A stretch of DNA of 64,000 nucleotides from DTDR01 sp964505415 (GTDB lineage Bacteria; Hydrothermota; Tepidihabitantia; Tepidihabitantales; DTDR01). Location: positions 1-64,000 of the forward strand of contig CAZDHW010000002.1 of the NCBI GenBank assembly GCA_964505415.1, read 5' to 3'. Under the pieces are notes generated by a model, which searched no databases, was not told the DNA's origin, and saw only the letters and a program-made list of their open reading frames with translations. This document shows positions 52,043 to 60,341 of the stretch, one piece after another (the first letter of the stretch is position 1; each line of letters starts with the position of its first letter). Position numbers and translations under genes: made by a program.

Positions 52043-53431
52043 ATGAAGGTAATTCTTGCAGGTTATAATGTAGATATTAAGATTCTGAAAAAGATTTCTG
52101 AAAAATATAAAAAATTTTTGACTCCAGAAACTTTTTCTTGTGCCTATGCCCGTATTAGTCGTTACGATTTATCTGTTGACAAATTGAGAGAAAAAGCTTT
52201 AAAAGAGATTAAAGAAGCAAGAGAAACAAACAAGAGAATTATTTTTGAAATGGGACATTCTTCGGTTGCTGAGCACGCCGTTTTCAATATCGATATTATT
52301 GAAATATCTCGTTTGGCGGTTGAGGAAGTTGAGCATTTTCGTTTGGCTTCTTATACAGAAAAATCGCAAAGATATGTGAAACTAAAAGAAGGTTTTTTTA
52401 TCCCACCAGAAATAAAAAATAGTAAAATAGAAGAAAGATACAAAAAAATTGTAAAAAAATTATTTTTTACTTATGAAAATTTTATAAAAAAGGGAATACC
52501 AAAGGAAGATGCTCGTTATCTTTTGCCTTTAGCTACTTATACTCAATTAGGGATGACAGTAAATGCTCGCACTTTAGAATACATGCTAAGGAAATTTGCT
52601 GCTTCTTATCTATTAGAAATAAAAGAATTGGGGAGAAAAATTTTTAACAAAGTAAAAAGAGTTGCCCCATCCCTTTTGCGTTATTATTTACCAACCGATT
52701 ATGAAATAAAAACCAAGGAAGAATTAAAAAATCTTTTGCAAAAATTTTCTTATTTTATTTCTGAAAAAGAAGAAAAGGAAAATGTGAAATTAATTGCTCA
52801 TTATAATAACGATTTAATCCCTAAAGCAATTTTGTATCCTTATTTTTCTAATCCTTTTCCTAAAAATTGGCAATTAAAAGAAGAAGAAAAACTTACCATC
52901 ATTAAAAAAAGTTTAGAGTATTTAGAATTTTATGATGCAGTTTTGAGAGAATTTGAATTAGGATTTTTAGTTTTTGAAGTTATTCTCAGTGCGGCTGCTT
53001 TTGCTCAATTAAAAAGGCATCGTTTAATAACATTAATAACCCAGCCTTACAATTTGGATTTAAAATTTACTATTCCACCAACAATAATTGAAAAAAATTT
53101 AGAAAAGGAATTTAAAGAAGCAGTAGCTGAAGTTGAAGAATTTTATGTTCTTTTAAGGGATAAATTAGATCCTTATAATGCTCAATACATCCTAACCAAT
53201 GCCCATCGACGAAGAGTGTTGGTAGGAGTAAATCCTCGGGAGCTTTATCATTTTTCTCGTTTAAGAGAAGATAAAGACGCCCAATGGGAGATAAAAATAA
53301 TTGCCCAGAAAATGAGCCAATTGGCAAAAGAAAAAATGCCGGAAATATTTCTTCTTCTCGGCGGTAAAGATAAATATCCCGAAATATATTTTTCAGTTTA
53401 TCAAAAATATCCCAAATTTTTTCCTAAATAA
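52043..53431 (+). CDS. double-length ThyX-like flavin-dependent thymidylate synthase homologue
   Basis: The 462-residue protein contains two ThyX-like domains in tandem. The first (about 1-215) has GHSSVAEHAVFNIDI, then the signature region VEHFRLASYTEKSQRYV, where RHR is replaced by His98-Phe99-Arg100 but the S-x-x-x-x-S-x-R part is kept, and the NARTL segment (174-178). The second (about 235-462) keeps R325-H326-R327 but loses the Ser-rich part (LITLITQPYN) and has NPRELYHFSRLR and AQWEIK. ThyX uses FAD, NADPH and methylene-THF to make dTMP. Whether this fusion does so is uncertain. I chose the ATG at 52043. Confidence 0.8.
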   Translation: MKVILAGYNVDIKILKKISEKYKKFLTPETFSCAYARISRYDLSVDKLREKALKEIKEARETNKRIIFEMGHSSVAEHAVFNIDIIEISRLAVEEVEHFRLASYTEKSQRYVKLKEGFFIPPEIKNSKIEERYKKIVKKLFFTYENFIKKGIPKEDARYLLPLATYTQLGMTVNARTLEYMLRKFAASYLLEIKELGRKIFNKVKRVAPSLLRYYLPTDYEIKTKEELKNLLQKFSYFISEKEEKENVKLIAHYNNDLIPKAILYPYFSNPFPKNWQLKEEEKLTIIKKSLEYLEFYDAVLREFELGFLVFEVILSAAAFAQLKRHRLITLITQPYNLDLKFTIPPTIIEKNLEKEFKEAVAEVEEFYVLLRDKLDPYNAQYILTNAHRRRVLVGVNPRELYHFSRLREDKDAQWEIKIIAQKMSQLAKEKMPEIFLLLGGKDKYPEIYFSVYQKYPKFFPK

Positions 53432-53487
53432 TATTTGAGTAAATAAAAACATAATAAAAATTATTTGATTTGTTCCAAATTTTGAAA

Positions 53488-53516
53488 TTGACTAATTTAA
53501 TTCTTTTGAATATAAT
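53488..53516 (+). promoter_or_regulatory. promoter of the PorY/PorX-like operon (leaderless type)
   Basis: TTGACT (53488-53493), a 17-bp spacer and TATAAT (53511-53516) are followed by 5 nt and the ATG at 53522. A leader with a Shine-Dalgarno is impossible. Confidence 0.7.
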
Positions 53517-53521
53517 ATAAA

Positions 53522-54679
53522 ATGAAAATAAAATTAGGGAAGAGATTTCTGATTGTTTATTTTATTCTTATTTTTTTAATATTAACTGCTATATTTTTTA
53601 TTATTTCTTCTTTCCTTTTTAAGAAGTTAGAAGAGGAAATAACTTTGCGTTCACGCATTTTTGCTAAGTACATGTCGAAAGTTCAAGAAGAAGATTTGGA
53701 AAGTAGCTCCTATGAATTAGACATAATTTTTGAAGAGGTGATTAAAAAAATTGATTTTCCTGTTGTTGTCATTGATGATAAAGGTGAAATTATTGCTTAT
53801 CGGAATGTTGGTAAAAATCTAACTAAAGAAATATTAAAAAAGAAACTAGAACAATTAAAAAAAGAAAAACCGCCAATTCCTATTTTGGTTAATATTGGTG
53901 ATACTACCAAATTTTTAGGTGAAATTTATTATGGTCTTTCGCCAACAGCTAGATTTGTTCGTTTTTATCCTTATTATCAAATTTTGATTTTAGTTTTATT
54001 TATATTTTTGGGAATTTGGGCAATTTTTATTTATAAAAAAAGAGAAGAAGAAAAATTATGGACTTTTTTAGCAAAAGAAACTGCCCACCAGATGGCAACG
54101 CCCCTTTCTTCACTGATTGGATGGCTTTTGGCGATTAAAGATAAAATTGAAGAAAAATATTACGAAGAGATGATCTTAGATATTCAAAAAATGGAAATGG
54201 TTTTGGAAAGATTCTCGCGTATCGGTTTACCCCCAAAATTGGAGAATTTACCAATAAAAGAAATTATTGAAAAAGTTTGCGAACATTTTAAAAGAAGATT
54301 GCCACCAAATATTCAACTGGTTTTAGATTTAAAAACCAATCCTTTATTACCTTTAGATGAAGTACTTTTTAATTGGAGTTTAGAAAATCTTCTTAAAAAT
54401 AGTATTGATGCTATTGGTTCTAATCCGGGTCGGATTGAAATCAAGGAGAATATTAATGATCGAAATTATGAAATTCAGATCATTGACAATGGCGAAGGGA
54501 TTGACAAAAAAATTAGAGGCAAAATTTTCAAAGCTGGTGTTACCAGTAAAAAATATGGTTGGGGTATTGGTTTATCGTTAGCCAAAAGAATTATTGAGGA
54601 ATATCACTGCGGAAAATTATTATTAAGGGAATCAAAGAAAGGAAAAACAGTTTTTTCCATTATTTTAAAGAAAAAATGA
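53522..54679 (+). CDS. PorY-like sensor histidine kinase
   Basis: The 385-residue membrane kinase has helices at about 8-33 and 151-171 around a small periplasmic domain, then His189 in KETAHQMATPLSSL, an H-box form shared with PorY-type kinases, followed by the HATPase domain with N-box LENLLKNSIDAIG, IDNGEGID and GWGIGLSLAK. In Bacteroidota, PorY phosphorylates PorX, which controls T9SS genes. It overlaps the next gene by ATGA and has its own leaderless-looking promoter. The PorY label rests on the partner and motif, not a full alignment. Confidence 0.82.
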   Translation: MKIKLGKRFLIVYFILIFLILTAIFFIISSFLFKKLEEEITLRSRIFAKYMSKVQEEDLESSSYELDIIFEEVIKKIDFPVVVIDDKGEIIAYRNVGKNLTKEILKKKLEQLKKEKPPIPILVNIGDTTKFLGEIYYGLSPTARFVRFYPYYQILILVLFIFLGIWAIFIYKKREEEKLWTFLAKETAHQMATPLSSLIGWLLAIKDKIEEKYYEEMILDIQKMEMVLERFSRIGLPPKLENLPIKEIIEKVCEHFKRRLPPNIQLVLDLKTNPLLPLDEVLFNWSLENLLKNSIDAIGSNPGRIEIKENINDRNYEIQIIDNGEGIDKKIRGKIFKAGVTSKKYGWGIGLSLAKRIIEEYHCGKLLLRESKKGKTVFSIILKKK

Positions 54680-56187
54680 AAATCCTTTGGATTGATGATG
54701 AAATTGAACTTTTAAAACCTTTTATCTATTTTCTTAAAGAAAAAGGGTACGAAATAAAAGAAGTGAATAATGGCATTGAAGGTTTAAATAAAATAAAAGA
54801 AGAAAATTTTGATTTAGTCTTTTTAGACGAGATGATGCCCGGTTTAGATGGTTTGGAAATTGCTCGGAAGATAAAAAATTATGATCCCAATATTTTTGTA
54901 GTGATGGTTACAAAAGTAAGTGACGAAGATTTCATTGATGAAGCCTATGCCAATTTGGTTGATGATTTTATCCTTAAACCTTTAAATCCAGTCCAGATTT
55001 TGGCCGTAATTAAAAGGTTATTAGAAAAAAAAGAAATCTTTAAAGAAAACTTAGTGCGTGAGTATTTAAAAATTCTTTCCGGAACAAAAGATTTTGAAAC
55101 TTTTGAAGAATGGTGTGATTTTTATCAACAATTGATAAAATGGCGAGAATATCTTAATCGATTTTCTTTAAATGATTTAAAAGAAAGTTACGAAGATATT
55201 TTAAAAGAGGGTAATGAAAATTTTGCTACCTTTATTGAGGAGAATTATTGTGATTGGTTAAAAAATAAAAAAGGGCCAATACTTTCTCACCAATTTTTTG
55301 AAAATTTTGTTAAGCCCCATTTGGATAAATTGCCTTTATACTGGATAATTTTTGATTCGCTCCGGCTTGATCAGTGGTATTTTCTTTATAACATTTTGAA
55401 AGAACATTTTTTAATAAAACAGAATTTTTATTGTTCGATTCTTCCTTCAGCAACACCTTATGCTCGTAATGCTTTGTTAAGCGGTTTAACACCGAAAAAA
55501 ATTTTTGAATATTATCCAGAATATTGGGTATTTACTGATGTTGGACAAAATCGCTACGAAGAACAGCTTTTTCAAAAACTCTTAGCTAGAGAAAGAATTT
55601 CTTTAAAATATTTTTATTTAAAAATTATAAGGATGGAAGACCTAATTGAGAAATTTGACTATCTTCTAAAGCCTGACGTTGGGATTGTGATAGTCATCAT
55701 AAATTTTTTAGATTTTCTTATCCATTCAGCTCGGGAAACTTTGTTTATTAAAGAAATTGCTGAAAATGAAGATTCTTTGTTAGAATTTACTAAAATCTGG
55801 TTTAACTCTTCTTTAATTTTTCAATTTTTAAAAAAACTTAAAGAGAACGAGAGAAAAATAATTATTACTTCCGATCACGGATTTATTAAAGTGAAAAGGC
55901 CGACAATTATTTATGGAGGGCGAGAGATTTCGCCTAATCTTCGTTACAAATCAGGCGGTGGAATAACCATTGATAAAAAAGCTGCCTGGCTTTTAGAACC
56001 GAAGGAATTAGAATTGCCACAAGAATTTTTGGGTGAAAAATACGCCATTTGTAAAAGCGATTATTATTTTATTTATCCTACCAAACCTAAAGAATATGAA
56101 AAAATTTATAAATTGACTTATCAACATGGAGGTATTTCACTTCAGGAAATGATTTTACCGGTAGGAATTTTATACCCCCTTGATTAA
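54676..56187 (+). CDS. porX: PorX-like response regulator with PglZ phosphatase domain
   Basis: The 503-residue protein has a receiver domain (1-120; Asp7, Asp8, phospho-Asp51, Thr79, Lys101), a helical linker, and a C-terminal alkaline-phosphatase-superfamily PglZ domain (about 215-500). Visible metal/catalytic candidates are Asp227 (FDSLRLDQW), Thr260 (PSATPYARNALLSG, the nucleophile position), Asp346, His350, Asp400-His401 (TSDHG) and His484. This architecture is that of PorX, the T9SS regulator that hydrolyses small nucleotides and controls secretion genes. The direct porY-porX coupling is unusual; in Bacteroidota the two genes are normally apart. Confidence 0.88.
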   Translation: MKILWIDDEIELLKPFIYFLKEKGYEIKEVNNGIEGLNKIKEENFDLVFLDEMMPGLDGLEIARKIKNYDPNIFVVMVTKVSDEDFIDEAYANLVDDFILKPLNPVQILAVIKRLLEKKEIFKENLVREYLKILSGTKDFETFEEWCDFYQQLIKWREYLNRFSLNDLKESYEDILKEGNENFATFIEENYCDWLKNKKGPILSHQFFENFVKPHLDKLPLYWIIFDSLRLDQWYFLYNILKEHFLIKQNFYCSILPSATPYARNALLSGLTPKKIFEYYPEYWVFTDVGQNRYEEQLFQKLLARERISLKYFYLKIIRMEDLIEKFDYLLKPDVGIVIVIINFLDFLIHSARETLFIKEIAENEDSLLEFTKIWFNSSLIFQFLKKLKENERKIIITSDHGFIKVKRPTIIYGGREISPNLRYKSGGGITIDKKAAWLLEPKELELPQEFLGEKYAICKSDYYFIYPTKPKEYEKIYKLTYQHGGISLQEMILPVGILYPLD

Positions 56188-56215
56188 ATTTATAAATTTA
56201 TTTATAATAAATTTA

Positions 56216-56725
56216 ATGCCTGAATTTACTTTTTTAGAAATTTTAAAAAAAGAACATTTTTTGATTGAAAGGGCATTACGAACCATGACTCTTTTGATAG
56301 TCAAAGACCAGTATTTAGAAAGAGAATTTCAATTGGTTTACCAGATAATAAAAGATTTTGTAGAAGATAATCATTGTGCCAAAGAAGAAGAGATTTTATT
56401 TCCATTAATAAGAGAATACGAAATTGATGCCCAATTGGTGATGGTTAATGAGTCAGAAAAAAGAAAAGAAATTATTGAAACCTTGGAAAAAGGATTAAAA
56501 GATTTGGATAAAGAGAAATTTTTGGTAGGTTTACAAGATTTTATAGAAATTTTTGCTCGTCATATTTTTAAGGAAGAGGGTCTTATTTTTCCTGCCTGCG
56601 AAGCTCTTTTACCATCGGATATTAATGAAAAAATTGTTAAAGATTTTAAAGAATATGAAAGAGATAACAGGGATTATGATTATTTTCTAAAAATCGTTGA
56701 AGATTTAGAAAAGATTATTTTCTAA
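56216..56725 (+). CDS. hemerythrin-like HHE domain protein
   Basis: The 169-residue protein (ATG at 56216; an upstream TTG start is possible) has the HHE cation-binding pattern: KKEHFLIERAL (His), DNHCAKEEEILFP (His, Glu-Glu) and ARHIFKEEGLIFP (His, Glu-Glu). It could bind a di-iron site for O2, NO or redox sensing. It lies between the PorX-like gene and uvrA in the same direction and is probably co-transcribed. A link to the three ferritin-like proteins at 1-3 kb is only thematic. Confidence 0.82.
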   Translation: MPEFTFLEILKKEHFLIERALRTMTLLIVKDQYLEREFQLVYQIIKDFVEDNHCAKEEEILFPLIREYEIDAQLVMVNESEKRKEIIETLEKGLKDLDKEKFLVGLQDFIEIFARHIFKEEGLIFPACEALLPSDINEKIVKDFKEYERDNRDYDYFLKIVEDLEKIIF

Positions 56726-56726
56726 A

Positions 56727-59564
56727 ATGACTGAAAACAATTATATTTTTATTAAAGGTGCTCGGGAACATAATTTGAAAAATCTTACTTTGAAAATTCC
56801 ACGTAACAAAATGGTAGTAATTACAGGGATTTCTGGTTCAGGTAAGTCTTCTTTGGCTTTCGATACTATTTATGCTGAAGGTCAAAGAAGGTATATTGAA
56901 TCACTTTCTTCTTACGCTCGGCAGTTTTTAGGAGTATTAGAAAAACCAGATGTTGATTATATTGAGGGGCTTTCGCCCGCAATTGCCATTGAGCAGCGGA
57001 CAGCAGCTAAAAATCCTCGTTCAACTGTTGGTACCGTAACGGAAATTTATGATTATTTACGGGTTCTTTTTGCTCGTTTAGGAAAACCTTTCTGCCCATA
57101 TTGTAATAAAGAAATTGCTTCTCAAACATTAGACCAAATAATCGACCAAATCTCTTCTTATCCGGAAAATACTAAATTAATAATATTGGCACCTGTTGTT
57201 AGGGGAAGAAAAGGTGAATATCAAACTCTTTTGGAAAAAATAAAAAAAAGGGGTTTTTTAAGGGTAAGAGTGGATGGAAAAATTTATGAGATTTCGGAAG
57301 TTAAAAATTTAGAAAAATATAAAAAACATAATATTGAAATTCTTATCGATCGGTTAGTTTTATTAGAAGAAAATAAAAAACGATTGGCTGATTCGATAGA
57401 ATTAGCATTAAAAGAGGGGCAAGGCTTATGTGTAGTGATTTTTGATGAGAAAGAGGAAAAAATTTTTTCTGAAAAGTTTGCCTGTGTCGATTGTGGTTTT
57501 TCTTATGAAGAAATTTCTCCCCGGCTTTTCTCTTTTAATTCACCTTACGGTGCTTGTTCAGCATGTCACGGCTTAGGGACAAAAATGGAAATTGATCCTG
57601 AAAGATTAATTGTTGACCCAAAGCTTTCCATTAATGAAGGAGTAATTGAAGTTTGGGGAGAGCCCAAAGGCCGTTGGTTTACTTCGGTTTTAAAAGCTTT
57701 GGCAAAAAATTATGGTTTTTCTTTAAATACTCCGTGGGAAAAACTGCCCAAGAAGGTGAAGGAGATAATTCTGTATGGTAGCAATGAAGAAATTTTGGTG
57801 GAGCACGAAAGATGGGACGGTACTCACTACAAATTTTATGAAGAGTTTGAAGGGGTTATTCCCCATTTAATGCGAATTTATCAAACTACCGAATCAGAAA
57901 GTACCCGGGAATGGATCGAGAGATATATGTCAATTTTACCTTGTCCCGAATGCGGTGGAGCACGCCTTAAAAAAGAGGCACTCTCAGTTAAAATTAACGG
58001 TTATTCTATTTATGACATTTGTAGATTATCTATTAGAGAATGTTATCAATTTTTTGATAATTTAAAATTAAATGAACAAGAAAAAAAGATTGCTCAGGAA
58101 TTAATTAATGAAATTAAAAAAAGATTAAACTTTTTGATTGAAGTAGGTGTTGATTATTTAACTTTAGAAAGAAGAACTGATACCTTAGGAGGTGGTGAAG
58201 AACAACGAGTGCGGTTAGCAACGCAAATTGGCTCAGGTTTAGTTGGCGTAACTTATATTTTAGATGAACCCAGTATTGGCTTACATATGCGAGATAACCA
58301 TAAGCTAATTCAGACATTATTAAGATTAAGAGATTTAGGAAATACAGTTATAGTGGTGGAACATGATCGGGATACAATTTTAGCTAGCGACTATGTAATT
58401 GATTTAGGTCCGGGAGCTGGAGAAAAAGGTGGATATATTGTGGCTACTGGTACACCGGAAGAAATTATGAATAATCCCAACTCCTTAACCGGTGCCTATT
58501 TAAGTGGTAAGAGAGAAATTCCTTTACCTGAAAAGAGAAGGAAAGGAAACGGTAAGTTTTTAATAGTGAAAGGTTGTTCGGAAAATAATTTAAAAAATAT
58601 TGATGTTACAATTCCTTTAGGCATGTTTGTCTGTCTTACTGGTGTTTCCGGTTCGGGAAAAAGTACTTTTATGAATGATATCCTTTACAAAGCCTTAGCC
58701 GAAAAATTTTATGGTTCAAGAGAAAAACCCGGCAAATTTAAAGAAATTATTGGTTGGGAAGAAATTGATAAAGTGGTAAATATCGATCAGTCACCTATTG
58801 GTCGAACCCCTCGGTCTAATCCGGCAACTTATACTAACGTTTTTACACCAATAAGAGAACTTTTTGCTCAAACCAAAGAAGCCAAGATGAGAGGTTATTC
58901 TCCAGGAAGATTTTCTTTTAATGTTCGCGGTGGTCGTTGTGAAAACTGTGGTGGCGATGGAATTAAAAAAATTGAAATGCATTTTTTGCCAGATGTATAC
59001 GTGACTTGTGAAGTTTGTAAAGGGAAAAGATATAATCGGGAAACTTTAGAAATAAGATATAAAGGAAAAAATATTTATGATGTTTTGGAAATGACTGTAA
59101 ATGAGGCTTTAGAATTTTTCTATAATATTCCAGCAATAAGAAGAAAATTAGAGATGTTGCGGGACGTAGGATTAGGTTACATAAAATTAGGACAGCCAGC
59201 CACTACTTTGTCTGGTGGCGAAGCTCAAAGGGTTAAATTAGCAAGAGAATTATCAAAAATTGGTACCGGAAAAACTTTATATCTATTAGATGAACCAACT
59301 ACGGGTCTTCATTTTGAAGATATTCGATTATTGTTAATTGTTCTTAATCGGTTGGTGGATAAAGGTAACACAGTACTTGTTATTGAGCATAATTTGGATG
59401 TGATAAAATGTGCCGATTGGATAATTGATTTAGGACCAGAAGGAGGCGAAAATGGTGGTTATATTGTTGCTTGTGGTACGCCCGAGGAAATTGCTCGCTG
59501 TGAAAAATCCTATACTGGAAAATTTTTAAGAGAAGTATTAAGAAGACACGGAATTCAATTCTAA
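56727..59564 (+). CDS. uvrA: excinuclease ABC subunit A
   Basis: The 945-residue nucleotide-excision-repair ATPase has two ABC units: first Walker A GISGSGKSS, zinc module (CPYC and CVDC-type pairs), signature LGGGEEQRVRLA and YILDEPSIGLH; second GVSGSGKST, zinc CENCGGDG/CEVCKGK, LSGGEAQRVKLA and LYLLDEPTTGLH. Length is standard. The first signature has Gly in place of Ser (LGGGE vs LSGGE), a mild oddity; the second is canonical. Its 3' end overlaps the convergent ymdB gene by 27 nt. Confidence 0.97.
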   Translation: MTENNYIFIKGAREHNLKNLTLKIPRNKMVVITGISGSGKSSLAFDTIYAEGQRRYIESLSSYARQFLGVLEKPDVDYIEGLSPAIAIEQRTAAKNPRSTVGTVTEIYDYLRVLFARLGKPFCPYCNKEIASQTLDQIIDQISSYPENTKLIILAPVVRGRKGEYQTLLEKIKKRGFLRVRVDGKIYEISEVKNLEKYKKHNIEILIDRLVLLEENKKRLADSIELALKEGQGLCVVIFDEKEEKIFSEKFACVDCGFSYEEISPRLFSFNSPYGACSACHGLGTKMEIDPERLIVDPKLSINEGVIEVWGEPKGRWFTSVLKALAKNYGFSLNTPWEKLPKKVKEIILYGSNEEILVEHERWDGTHYKFYEEFEGVIPHLMRIYQTTESESTREWIERYMSILPCPECGGARLKKEALSVKINGYSIYDICRLSIRECYQFFDNLKLNEQEKKIAQELINEIKKRLNFLIEVGVDYLTLERRTDTLGGGEEQRVRLATQIGSGLVGVTYILDEPSIGLHMRDNHKLIQTLLRLRDLGNTVIVVEHDRDTILASDYVIDLGPGAGEKGGYIVATGTPEEIMNNPNSLTGAYLSGKREIPLPEKRRKGNGKFLIVKGCSENNLKNIDVTIPLGMFVCLTGVSGSGKSTFMNDILYKALAEKFYGSREKPGKFKEIIGWEEIDKVVNIDQSPIGRTPRSNPATYTNVFTPIRELFAQTKEAKMRGYSPGRFSFNVRGGRCENCGGDGIKKIEMHFLPDVYVTCEVCKGKRYNRETLEIRYKGKNIYDVLEMTVNEALEFFYNIPAIRRKLEMLRDVGLGYIKLGQPATTLSGGEAQRVKLARELSKIGTGKTLYLLDEPTTGLHFEDIRLLLIVLNRLVDKGNTVLVIEHNLDVIKCADWIIDLGPEGGENGGYIVACGTPEEIARCEKSYTGKFLREVLRRHGIQF

Positions 59565-60341
59565 ATTTTTCTCACAAATTCGTTCAATTCTTTTGGCTTT
59601 ATAAGTAGCGGAATCAATTTCAACAATTACTCCCTCTACTTTTAAATTGGTATTTGCTGGGATAAGACGATAATTGATTCCGTAAAGTAATCTTTTTAAA
59701 GAGTCTTCGATCTCCATACCTAAAATAGAGTCATGGGCACCGCACATTCCAACATCAGTTATATAAGCAGTGCCCTTAGGCAAAATTTGTTCATCGGCCG
59801 TAGGGATATGGGTATGGGTTCCTAAGACGGCGCTTACTTTTCCATCTAAAAAATATCCCATAGCTTTTTTTTCAGCAGTGGCTTCTGCATGAAAATCAAC
59901 AATAATAATTTTTTTGTTATTAATTTTGATTAATTCTTCGTCAATTCGGCGAAAAGGACAATCTAGGGGTTTCATAAAAACTCTGCCGATAAGATTTATG
60001 ATAATAACTAACTGATTATTTTTTTCTAGAATACATATTCCTTTTCCTGGGGCTTCTGGAGGATAATTGAGCGGTCGAATAATACGGTTTTCTTTTTCTA
60101 AATAATTAATAATCTCTTTGCGATCAAAAGCATGGTCACCTAAAGTAATGCAATCTATCCCCAAAGATAAAAAATCTTCAACAATTTGAGGAGTAATTCC
60201 AAAACCTCCCGCAGCATTTTCGCCATTCACAATGATAACATCGGGTTTGTATCTTTCTTTTAAAAATTTTACTCCTTTCACCAATGCTTTCCTCCCGGAT
60301 TCTCCACACACATCACCCAAAAAAAGAATTTTATAATTCAT
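59538..60341 (-). CDS. ymdB: YmdB-family metallophosphoesterase
   Basis: The 267-residue protein matches the YmdB/TIGR00282 group, which hydrolyses 2',3'-cyclic nucleotides in Bacillus and lies next to rny as here. Motifs: FLGDVCGESGR, NGENAAGG, VDFHAEATAEK, GTHTHIPTADE and DVGMCGAHDSILG. The usual G-N-H motif is Gly-Asp69-His70 (TLGDHAFD), replacing a metal/phosphate Asn, so activity or metal use may differ. Its ATG overlaps the rny stop region by 11 nt. Confidence 0.9.
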   Translation of the reverse strand: MNYKILFLGDVCGESGRKALVKGVKFLKERYKPDVIIVNGENAAGGFGITPQIVEDFLSLGIDCITLGDHAFDRKEIINYLEKENRIIRPLNYPPEAPGKGICILEKNNQLVIIINLIGRVFMKPLDCPFRRIDEELIKINNKKIIIVDFHAEATAEKKAMGYFLDGKVSAVLGTHTHIPTADEQILPKGTAYITDVGMCGAHDSILGMEIEDSLKRLLYGINYRLIPANTNLKVEGVIVEIDSATYKAKRIERICEKNLELNSVSS

